From an uncultured Bacteroides sp. (GTDB lineage Bacteria > Bacteroidota > Bacteroidia > Bacteroidales > Bacteroidaceae), in assembly GCA_905197435.1 (NCBI GenBank), contig CAJJYX010000083.1:1-13302 (forward strand): a DNA stretch of 13,302 nucleotides. The letters run 5' to 3'. This document shows positions 7,065-13,302 of the stretch, one piece after another. The position numbers were made by a program, and so were the translations under genes. The notes under the pieces are model-generated. The model was given only the letters and a program-made list of their open reading frames with translations, did not search any database and was not told the origin of the DNA. The first letter of the stretch is position 1, and every line of letters starts with the position of its first letter.

Positions 7065-8435
7065 ATGGCAAAAAAAAACGGAAACATTCTGATTGTCGAT
7101 GATAACCGGGGGGTACTTACAGCCTTGCAACTTTTGTTGAAGCCATATTTTGAAGAAATTGTCACCCTCCCTTCTCCCGTAACACTGCCCAGTGTATTGC
7201 GGGAAAAGCCATGGCAAGTGGTTCTTCTTGACATGAACTTCACCTCGGGCATCAATACCGGCAACGAAGGGCTATACTGGCTTCATGAAATTAAAAAGCA
7301 ATATCCCTCCCTGCCCGTAGTGTTGTTTACCGCCTATGCCGATATTGACCTTGCCGTACGGGGAATCAAGGAAGGAGCCACAGACTTTGTCGTAAAACCC
7401 TGGGACAACCGGAAGCTGGTAGAAACCTTACTGAATGCCGTATCGGCTCCTGAAACAAAATCTCCGGCCAATGGGTCGAATGCCAAACACACAGCTGAGA
7501 ACAACCACTCACTTTCAGATGCTCGCAACATGTATTGGGGAAGCAGCCCTGCCATGCAGCAACTTCGGCTTATGGTAGAAAAGGTGGCTTCTACCGATGC
7601 CAACATTCTCATTACGGGCGAAAACGGTACCGGTAAAGAGATGCTGGCCCACGAAATTCACTCCCTTTCGCCACGCAACCGACAGGACATGGTAAGCGTG
7701 GATATGGGTGCAATCACCGAAAGCCTCTTTGAAAGCGAATTGTTCGGCCATATGAAAGGTTCTTTCACCGATGCCCATGCCGACCGTGCCGGTAAATTTG
7801 AAGCAGCCAGCCACAGCACCCTGTTTCTGGATGAGATAGGCAATCTCCCCTATCATCTGCAAGCCAAGCTGTTAACCGCCATCCAGCGCCGCAGCATTGT
7901 CCGCGTAGGCAGTAATACTCCCATTCCCATAGATTTACGACTTATTTGTGCTACCAACCGCAACCTGCCCGAGATGGTGGCAAAAGGTGAATTCCGTGAA
8001 GACTTGCTGTACCGCATCAATACGATACACCTCGAAATCCCCTCACTGCGCGAGCGGCCCGAAGACATCATTCCCCTTGCAGAACTTTTCATCACCCGCT
8101 TCTGCAAACAATATGACAAGCCACTCGTCAAACTAACGGACGGAGCCTGCGAGAAATTAACGCTCCACCCTTGGTACGGCAATATCCGTGAGCTGGAACA
8201 TGCCATCGAAAAAGCCATCATCATCTGTGACAACGAGTTTCTCCCGGCAGAATTGTTCCAATTGGCACGGCGAACCGACATACCCGAAGCAACCGCGTCC
8301 ACTCTCGAAGAAATGGAAATGCAGATGATACGAAAGACGCTTGACAAATGCAATGGAAACCTCTCCGCCGTTGCCGCACAACTGGGCATCACCCGCCAGA
8401 CGTTGTACAACAAAATGAAGAAATATGGCCTTTAA
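7065..8435 (+). CDS. NtrC-family sigma-54-dependent response regulator
   Basis: A 456-aa cytoplasmic transcription activator. Receiver domain about 7-125, with acidic pair Asp12/Asp13, phospho-acceptor Asp56 (VLLDMNF), Thr89 and Lys111. A flexible linker at about 128-155 leads to the AAA+ domain: Walker A GENGTGKE (185-192), sigma-54-contacting loop GSFTDA (232-237, a variant of GAFTGA), Walker B LFLDEIG (253-259) and the arginine region REDLLYRIN (311-319). A Fis-type helix-turn-helix closes the protein (about 428-453, LSAVAAQLGITRQTLYNKMK). It hydrolyses ATP to open sigma-54 polymerase complexes. It overlaps the kinase gene by 11 nt, so the partnership is almost certain. The divergent ABC operon with a sigma-54 promoter and paired palindromes is the obvious target; hsp20 lacks those palindromes. 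Confidence 0.96.
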   Translation: MAKKNGNILIVDDNRGVLTALQLLLKPYFEEIVTLPSPVTLPSVLREKPWQVVLLDMNFTSGINTGNEGLYWLHEIKKQYPSLPVVLFTAYADIDLAVRGIKEGATDFVVKPWDNRKLVETLLNAVSAPETKSPANGSNAKHTAENNHSLSDARNMYWGSSPAMQQLRLMVEKVASTDANILITGENGTGKEMLAHEIHSLSPRNRQDMVSVDMGAITESLFESELFGHMKGSFTDAHADRAGKFEAASHSTLFLDEIGNLPYHLQAKLLTAIQRRSIVRVGSNTPIPIDLRLICATNRNLPEMVAKGEFREDLLYRINTIHLEIPSLRERPEDIIPLAELFITRFCKQYDKPLVKLTDGACEKLTLHPWYGNIRELEHAIEKAIIICDNEFLPAELFQLARRTDIPEATASTLEEMEMQMIRKTLDKCNGNLSAVAAQLGITRQTLYNKMKKYGL

Positions 8436-9729
8436 CTATTCATTCCGTGTTGCCGTCAGTCTGGCTGTAGCACTCCTTGCAGGGGTGATGTGGACCACCG
8501 ACATATTTTTGGGGGTACTCTGCACCGCACTTCTTCCCATTGCCTTATACTGGCAGCAGAAACTATACCGCCATCACGTGCGGAATGTGCTTTTCATGCT
8601 CGACGCCATCGAAAACAATGACAACGCCATCCACTTCTCTGAAACGGAAAATACGGCCGAAGCACGTCTCGTAAACCGTGCTTTGAATCGGGTTGCCCAT
8701 ATACTCTACAATGTGAAAAGTGAAACAGCACAGCAGGAAAAGTACTATGAACTCATTCTCGACTGTGTAAATACCGGCATCCTTGTACTGAACGACAACG
8801 GTGCCGTATATCAAAAAAACAGTGAAGCCCTCCGTTTGCTGGGACTCAATGTTTTCACCCACGTCAGCCAACTGAACCGCGTGGATACGCGCCTTGCATC
8901 CCTTCTCGCAGATTGTCGTCCGGGAGACAAATTGCAGATTCCGTTCAACAATGAGCGAGGCACTGTAAACATGTCTATTCGAATCAGTGACATTACAGTC
9001 CGCCAGGAACATCTGCGCATCCTTGCCTTGAATGACATCAACAACGAACTGGATGAAAAGGAAATTGACTCTTGGATCAGACTTACCCGTGTATTGACGC
9101 ATGAAATAATGAATGCCGTAACTCCCATAACTTCCCTGAGCGATACACTGCTGGGACTGACCGAAGAACAAGCGTCCAAAGAAGAAATCAGAAACGGACT
9201 ACAGACCATCAGCAGTACGGGCAAAGGCTTGCTCTCCTTTGTGGAATCATACCGGAAATTCACACGCATCCCTACCCCTGAGCCATCCCTGTTCTATGTA
9301 AAAAGCTTCATCGAGCGAATGGTCGAGCTGGCCCATCATCAGTACCCCGATGCCCGGGTTACCTTTCATACAGACATCACGCCCAATGACCTTATCCTGT
9401 ATGCCGACGAAAACCTGATATCACAAGTGGTTATCAACTTACTGAAAAATGCCATACAAGCCATCGAATCGGATAGAAATACGGAAGAAGGACATATCAA
9501 CATACGTGCCTACTGTAATGAAGCGGAAGCCATACTGATAGAAATTTCCAACAACGGGCCTGCCATTCCCAATGACATTGCCGAACACATATTTATTCCT
9601 TTCTTTACGACCAAAGAGGGTGGCAGTGGCATTGGATTGAGTATTTCCCGACAAATAATGAGGCTTTCCGGTGGAAATTTATCCTTATTGCCCGGTAAAG
9701 AAACCACATTTATTTTAAAGTTCAATTGA
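8425..9729 (+). CDS. Membrane histidine kinase with two TM helices and minimal periplasmic loop
   Basis: A 434-aa sensor kinase, partner of the sigma-54 regulator. Two hydrophobic segments at about 6-23 and 27-43 are separated by only a few residues (around TTDIF), so hardly any sensor domain is exposed outside the membrane. A linker (about 50-100) and a PAS-like region (about 106-200, YYELILDCVNTGILVLNDNG) follow. The kinase core has the H-box LTHEIMNAVTPI with His226, the N-box NLLKNAIQAI with Asn342, a G1-type box EISNNGPAIP (373-382), the F-box IFIPFFTTK (389-397) and the G2-box GGSGIGL (399-405). The layout is NtrB/NtrY-like. The ATG overlaps the regulator's last codons (8425-8435), implying coupled translation. 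The signal may be read within the membrane, through the transporter, or by the PAS region; the sequence does not decide. Confidence 0.95.
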   Translation: MAFNYSFRVAVSLAVALLAGVMWTTDIFLGVLCTALLPIALYWQQKLYRHHVRNVLFMLDAIENNDNAIHFSETENTAEARLVNRALNRVAHILYNVKSETAQQEKYYELILDCVNTGILVLNDNGAVYQKNSEALRLLGLNVFTHVSQLNRVDTRLASLLADCRPGDKLQIPFNNERGTVNMSIRISDITVRQEHLRILALNDINNELDEKEIDSWIRLTRVLTHEIMNAVTPITSLSDTLLGLTEEQASKEEIRNGLQTISSTGKGLLSFVESYRKFTRIPTPEPSLFYVKSFIERMVELAHHQYPDARVTFHTDITPNDLILYADENLISQVVINLLKNAIQAIESDRNTEEGHINIRAYCNEAEAILIEISNNGPAIPNDIAEHIFIPFFTTKEGGSGIGLSISRQIMRLSGGNLSLLPGKETTFILKFN

Positions 9730-9740
9730 ACTATTTCAGA

Positions 9741-9772
9741 TTTGTATTTGTTAAATATAATGCATATCTTTG
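9741..9772 (+). promoter_or_regulatory. Bacteroides housekeeping promoter of the antiporter gene
   Basis: TTTG at 9741-9744 and TATCTTTG at 9765-9772 match the -33 (TTTG) and -7 (TAnnTTTG) elements, with 20 bp between them. Transcription should begin around 9778, about 45 nt before the ATG at 9824. The promoter begins only 11 nt after the kinase stop, so the antiporter can be expressed independently of the two-component genes. Confidence 0.75.
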
Positions 9773-9823
9773 CACTATTAGCTACAGGAAACATCATATT
9801 TCAAACCATATAACACAAAAATT

Positions 9824-11275
9824 ATGTTATTTACAGCAGGAAACATACTACTCATAGGTTCCATATTGCTTTTCGTCAGCATCATTGTCGGCAAGACGGG
9901 TTATCGCTTCGGAGTTCCCGCATTATTACTTTTTCTTGTCGTCGGCATGCTGTTCGGCAGTGACGGACTGGGATTGCAGTTCCACAATGCCAAAGAAGCA
10001 CAGTTTATCGGAATGGTTGCACTCAGCATCATCCTGTTCTCCGGTGGTATGGATACCAAGTTTACGCAAATAAACCCCATCCTTACCCCCGGTATAGTCT
10101 TGTCAACCGCAGGAGTGTTGCTCACTGCCATCTTTACCGGATTATTCATCTGGTGGTTGTCCGGCATGAGCTGGACCAACATCCACCTGCCGCTGATAAC
10201 CTCCCTTTTGCTCGCATCCACCATGTCATCCACCGACTCGGCCTCCGTATTCGCCATTTTGCGTTCACAAAAGATGAACCTGAAGCATAACCTGCGCCCT
10301 ATGCTGGAACTGGAAAGCGGTAGTAATGACCCGATGGCATATATGCTGACAATAGTGCTGATTCAATTCATCCAGTCCTCCGGAATGGGAGTTCCCCAGA
10401 TATTGGGTTCGTTTGCCATACAGTTTATCGTCGGTGCCGCAGCCGGTTACTTCCTCGGAAAACTGGCCATCCTTATGCTGAACCGGCTGAATATAGACAA
10501 CCAGGCACTCTACCCTATCCTGTTGCTGTCTTTTGTATTCTTTACTTTCTCCATCACCGATTTACTGAAAGGCAATGGTTACCTGGCCGTATATATCGCC
10601 GGAATGATGGTGGGCAACAACAAAATCATGCACCGGAAAGAGATTTATACTTTTATGGACGGATTGACTTGGCTTTTCCAAATCATCATGTTCCTCTGCC
10701 TCGGTCTGCTTGTCAATCCACACGAGATGCTGGAAATTGCAGTTGTAGCATTGCTCATCGGAGTATTCATGATTGTTATCGGACGCCCTCTCAGCGTTTT
10801 CCTCTGCCTGTTGCCTTTTGGCAAGAAAATCACCTTTAAGTCACGGCTATTTGTGTCGTGGGTAGGACTACGTGGCGCAGTCCCCATTATCTTTGCCACC
10901 TATCCCGTGGTAGCTGATGTTCCCGGTGCACATGTCATTTTCAACATTGTATTTTTCATTACCATCATTTCACTGGTTATCCAAGGCACCACAGTTTCCT
11001 GGGTAGCCCGGTTGTTGAACCTCTCCACCCCGTTGGAGAAAACCGGCAATGACTTCGGCGTTGAACTGCCTGAGGAGATTGACTCCAACCTGCACGATAT
11101 GACCATTACGCAAGAAATGCTAAACCAAGCAGATACCCTAAAAGATATGAATCTGCCCAAAGGCACACTGGTTATGATTGTAAAACGTGGCGACGAGTAT
11201 CTTATCCCGAATGGGACATTAAAACTACATGTCGGTGACAAGCTGCTTCTTATTTCGGAAAACAACAAGGAGTAG
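9824..11275 (+). CDS. nhaP2: NhaP2-like potassium/proton antiporter (CPA1 family) with TrkA_C domain
   Basis: A 483-aa inner-membrane cation/proton antiporter. About a dozen hydrophobic segments fill residues 5-400. Family motifs include SSTDSASVFAIL (135-146), the ion-site signature ESGSNDPMAY (164-173) and GLRGAVPIIFATYP (348-361). The remaining 80 residues (about 410-479, ending GTLVMIVKRGDEYLIPNGTL...GDKLLLI) look like a cytoplasmic TrkA_C/RCK_C regulatory domain, which typifies the NhaP2/CvrA branch rather than plain Na+/H+ exchangers. The protein stops after this domain, whereas the longer proteobacterial NhaP2 proteins continue into a further cytoplasmic domain. Expected role: K+ (or Na+) efflux in exchange for H+, for pH and osmotic balance. 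It has its own promoter and no evident functional tie to the upstream kinase. Confidence 0.9.
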   Translation: MLFTAGNILLIGSILLFVSIIVGKTGYRFGVPALLLFLVVGMLFGSDGLGLQFHNAKEAQFIGMVALSIILFSGGMDTKFTQINPILTPGIVLSTAGVLLTAIFTGLFIWWLSGMSWTNIHLPLITSLLLASTMSSTDSASVFAILRSQKMNLKHNLRPMLELESGSNDPMAYMLTIVLIQFIQSSGMGVPQILGSFAIQFIVGAAAGYFLGKLAILMLNRLNIDNQALYPILLLSFVFFTFSITDLLKGNGYLAVYIAGMMVGNNKIMHRKEIYTFMDGLTWLFQIIMFLCLGLLVNPHEMLEIAVVALLIGVFMIVIGRPLSVFLCLLPFGKKITFKSRLFVSWVGLRGAVPIIFATYPVVADVPGAHVIFNIVFFITIISLVIQGTTVSWVARLLNLSTPLEKTGNDFGVELPEEIDSNLHDMTITQEMLNQADTLKDMNLPKGTLVMIVKRGDEYLIPNGTLKLHVGDKLLLISENNKE

Positions 11276-11292
11276 ATTGCCACCTTGGTACC

Positions 11293-11357
11293 TGTAAAGT
11301 TGCCCTTTACACTCACAAAGCTACACTTTGCATCCATAAAGCTGCACATTAAAACAA
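11293..11357 (+). repeat. Three 21-nt degenerate tandem repeats containing small dyads
   Basis: The string YAAAGYTRCMCWTTRMA recurs with exact 21-nt period; AAAG falls at 11296, 11317 and 11338. Unit 1 holds a perfect 7-bp inverted repeat TGTAAAG-TTGCC-CTTTACA (11293-11311), unit 2 a 5-bp one (CAAAG-CTACA-CTTTG, 11316-11330), and unit 3 is degenerate. The array fills the gap between the antiporter stop and the next promoter. It could be part of the antiporter transcript's 3' end or an intergenic repeat family. It has no T tract, so it is not a classical terminator. Confidence 0.7.
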
Positions 11358-11377
11358 GCAAGAAAAAGCAGAAACAA

Positions 11378-11409
11378 TTTGCTTTGCATCACTATAAGAC
11401 CTATCTTTG
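11378..11409 (+). promoter_or_regulatory. Bacteroides housekeeping promoter of the acyl-CoA ligase gene
   Basis: TTTG at 11378-11381 and TATCTTTG at 11402-11409 are 20 bp apart, a full match to the -33/-7 consensus. The start would fall near 11416, about 25 nt before the ATG at 11441. This placement rules out translation from the upstream in-frame GTG/TTG-type starts around 11285 and fixes the gene start. Confidence 0.8.
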
Positions 11410-11440
11410 CGCAGTTTTAACTAAAGTGTGCAACAGACGA

Positions 11441-13108
11441 ATGGAACAAGGACAAGGGTTCATCAATTATATAGAACAAAGCATCATTAAAAATTGGGAT
11501 CGCAATGCCCTGACAGACTACAAAGGAATAACACTACAATACAAAGATGTAGCAAGAAAAATAGCTAAATTCCATATCGTATTGGAAAGAGCCGGCATAC
11601 AGCCAGGTGACAAGATTGCTGTCTGCGGACGCAACAGTGCACATTGGGCAGTCACTTTCTTGGCAACAGTTACATACGGAGCTGTCATTGTCCCCATCCT
11701 GCATGAGTTCAAGGCCGATAATATTCATAACATTGTCAACCATTCCGAGGCCAAGTTACTGTTTGTCGGTGACCAGGCATGGGAGAATCTCAATGAAGAG
11801 ACAATGCCCTCGTTGATGGGGGTTGTGTTACTGACAGATTTCAATCCGGTGGTTTGCCGCAACGAACAACTGCTGGAAGCTTTTGAACACCGCAATGCCA
11901 TCTACGGCACACGCTTCCCCAAGAATTTCCGTCCCGAGCATATCAGTTACCGCAAAGAGGAATCACCCGAAGAGCTGGCTGTCATCAACTACACTTCGGG
12001 AACTACGGGATATTCCAAAGGAGTCATGCTCCCTTATCGCAGCCTTTGGTCCAATGTCGCCTATTGCCATGAGATGCTTCCCGTCCGTCCGGGCGACCAT
12101 ATCGTATCCATGTTGCCTTTAGGACATGTCTTCGGTATGGTGTACGATTTCCTGTATGGTTTTTCTGCAGGTGCCCATCTGTACTTCCTTACCCGTATGC
12201 CATCTCCTAAGATTATCGCACAGTCATTCTCCGAAATCAAGCCACGTATCATTTCGTGTGTACCGCTTATCGTGGAGAAGATTATCAAGAAGGATATTCT
12301 GCCCCGGATAGATAATAAGATTGGTAAATTGCTGTTGCGGATGCCCATTGTCAATGATAAAATCAAAGCAGACATGCGCAAAAAGGCAATGGAAGCATTT
12401 GGCAATAATTTCGATGAAATAATCATCGGAGGAGCACCCTTCAATGCCGAGGTGGAACGCTTCCTGAAACAAATAGGTTTCCCCTACACCATCGCATACG
12501 GCATGACGGAATGTGGCCCCATTATTTGCTCCAGTCGTTGGGAAACACTGAAACTGGCTTCCTGCGGCAAGGCAGCCACCCGTATGGAAGTAAAGGTAAA
12601 CTCTTCAGACCCTCAGAACGTGGCAGGAGAAATAATCTGCAAAGGCGCCAACCTGATGCTGGGTTATTATAAAAATGCCGAAGCAACCTCTCAAATTATT
12701 GACGTGAACAGATGGCTGCACACCGGTGACCTTGCAACAATGGATGCTGAGGGATATATCACTGTCCGCGGACGTAGCAAAAACATGCTACTTACAGCCA
12801 GCGGCCAGAACATCTATCCCGAAGAGATTGAAAGCAAACTGAACAACATGCCATACGTATCCGAATCACTCATCGTATTGCAGAAAGACAAGCTTGTGGC
12901 TCTTATCTATCCGGATTTTGACGATGCATTCGCCCACGGCATGGAACAATCGGACATCGAAAAAATTATGGAGGACAATCGTAATGAATTGAATCTACAA
13001 TTACCGGCCTACTGCCAAATCACAAAAGTCAAGATACACTTCGAGGAGTTCGAGAAAACAGCCAAGAAGAGCATCAAGAGATTTATGTATCAGGAAGCAA
13101 AAGGGTAA
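11441..13108 (+). CDS. AMP-forming long-chain acyl-CoA synthetase-like ligase
   Basis: A 555-aa enzyme of the adenylate-forming (ANL) superfamily, most like long-chain fatty-acid CoA ligases: fatty acid + ATP + CoA gives acyl-CoA + AMP + PPi. Motifs in order: P-loop YTSGTTGYSKG (184-194), the HVFG region (229-232), GGAP (330-333), YGMTECGP (353-360), HTGD (427-430), GRSKNML (444-450) and GQNIYPEEIE (455-464). In the C-terminal A10 motif, ungapped alignment to TATGKIKR gives TAKKSIKR (540-547), which puts Ser544 where the catalytic lysine usually sits, with Lys542 and Lys543 next to it. No signal peptide or TM is seen. The open frame extends upstream to 11285, but that stretch contains the promoter and a 21-nt repeat, so the ATG at 11441 is chosen. 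The exact acyl substrate is not readable. Confidence 0.9.
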   Translation: MEQGQGFINYIEQSIIKNWDRNALTDYKGITLQYKDVARKIAKFHIVLERAGIQPGDKIAVCGRNSAHWAVTFLATVTYGAVIVPILHEFKADNIHNIVNHSEAKLLFVGDQAWENLNEETMPSLMGVVLLTDFNPVVCRNEQLLEAFEHRNAIYGTRFPKNFRPEHISYRKEESPEELAVINYTSGTTGYSKGVMLPYRSLWSNVAYCHEMLPVRPGDHIVSMLPLGHVFGMVYDFLYGFSAGAHLYFLTRMPSPKIIAQSFSEIKPRIISCVPLIVEKIIKKDILPRIDNKIGKLLLRMPIVNDKIKADMRKKAMEAFGNNFDEIIIGGAPFNAEVERFLKQIGFPYTIAYGMTECGPIICSSRWETLKLASCGKAATRMEVKVNSSDPQNVAGEIICKGANLMLGYYKNAEATSQIIDVNRWLHTGDLATMDAEGYITVRGRSKNMLLTASGQNIYPEEIESKLNNMPYVSESLIVLQKDKLVALIYPDFDDAFAHGMEQSDIEKIMEDNRNELNLQLPAYCQITKVKIHFEEFEKTAKKSIKRFMYQEAKG

Positions 13109-13148
13109 TCCCCCCATCCCGCAAAGGGGGAAGGAGGAATATCCTTTT
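13109..13148 (+). terminator. Possible terminator after the acyl-CoA ligase gene
   Basis: Directly after the stop codon TCCCCC (13109-13114) can pair with GGGGGA (13126-13131) around an 11-nt loop. A second small stem, AAGGA (13131-13135) with TCCTT (13142-13146), is followed by a short TTT run. Neither is a textbook stem plus long T tract, so this is a weak call. Confidence 0.4.
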
Positions 13149-13220
13149 AGTTAACAAAAATATAAGCAAAAGAATAAACCGCTAACAAGTGTTATAAAAC
13201 ATACCTTTTTATTTGGATAA

Positions 13221-13251
13221 TTTGCAGAACTCCCAAATGTCCGTATCTTTG
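13221..13251 (+). promoter_or_regulatory. Housekeeping promoter of a gene starting beyond the window
   Basis: TTTG (13221-13224) and TATCTTTG (13244-13251) are 19 bp apart and fit the Bacteroides -33/-7 consensus. The start would fall around 13258. No start codon follows before the window ends at 13302, so the leader is at least about 45 nt. Confidence 0.75.
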
Positions 13252-13255
13252 CACT

Positions 13256-13302
13256 GTGTTTTTCATAGTATTAGATTTAAGGTTAACAAAGGTTGGAGTA
13301 CA
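13256..13302 (+). promoter_or_regulatory. 5' leader of the next gene (Bacteroides-type conserved leader, incomplete)
   Basis: After the promoter the sequence runs TGTGTTTTTCATAGTATTAG and then continues through GATTTAAGGTTAACAAAGG to the window edge. From memory, strings very close to TTAGATTTAAGGTTAACAAA recur in front of many Bacteroides genes. I cannot verify this here or name the function. GGTT is repeated (AAGGTTAAC, AAAGGTTGGAG). Confidence 0.45.

Noticed and set aside
6690..7217. Small open frames in the ABC/regulator intergenic region on both strands
   Set aside because: They overlap the sigma-54 promoter, the palindromes or the start of the regulator gene, and show no protein-like composition.
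11285..11440. N-terminal extension of the acyl-CoA ligase frame
   Set aside because: The stretch contains the 21-nt repeats and a full -33/-7 promoter at 11378-11409, whose transcript would start after it. The encoded peptide is basic and repetitive, unlike an ANL N-terminus.
1..13302. CRISPR array, tRNA or rRNA genes, insertion sequences, phage genes
   Set aside because: I found no regularly spaced identical repeats with unique spacers, no cloverleaf or rRNA signature, and no transposase or integrase reading frames.

Overview
The window looks like chromosomal DNA of a Bacteroides-type bacterium (Bacteroidota). The evidence is of three kinds. Several gene-proximal promoters have the Bacteroides housekeeping form (TTTG at about -33, TAnnTTTG at about -7). 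The leader at the right edge ends in a TTAGATTTAAGGTTAACAAA-like string that I associate with this genus. The proteins also have family habits typical of Bacteroidota, such as 8-TM FtsX permeases ending in NENPxxSIKSE and a response regulator with the receiver segment LDMNFTSGINTGNEGL. I cannot name the species.

Layout, left to right. Positions 1-66 hold the C-terminal end of an unidentified gene. It is followed by an AlaX-like tRNA-editing domain protein (102-569, +). An Hsp20 small heat-shock protein (814-1257, +) sits behind a perfect sigma-54 promoter (671-687) with a ~116-nt leader, and ends in a strong, probably bidirectional hairpin terminator (1291-1341). From the other side a three-gene ABC transporter operon converges on this terminator on the minus strand: 8-TM permease A (6741-4429), ATPase (4411-3719), 8-TM permease B (3700-1364). 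The gene order is that of lolCDE. The intergenic region at 6742-7064 separates this operon from a divergent two-component pair: an NtrC-family sigma-54 activator (7065-8435) overlapping by 11 nt a membrane histidine kinase with almost no periplasmic part (8425-9729). Next come an NhaP2-like K+/H+ antiporter (9824-11275) and a long-chain acyl-CoA ligase (11441-13108), each with its own housekeeping promoter. At the right edge lie the promoter and leader of a gene that starts outside the window.

The part most worth attention is the regulatory circuit at 6780-6895. A sigma-54 promoter faces the ABC operon, and about 90 and 111 bp upstream of its predicted start lie two tandem palindromes (GTGTCTAAAATTTAGACAC and GTCTAAAAATTAGAC) whose centres are exactly 21 bp apart. 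This is the classical geometry of an NtrC-type enhancer, and the activator and its kinase are encoded immediately divergently. The kinase has two TM helices joined by only a few residues. The inference is a self-contained module in which an intramembrane-sensing kinase and a sigma-54 activator switch on a neighbouring FtsX-type ABC transporter. This resembles the BceRS-BceAB logic of Firmicutes but is built from sigma-54 parts. The substrate and signal cannot be read from the sequence; envelope stress or membrane-active compounds are the natural guess.
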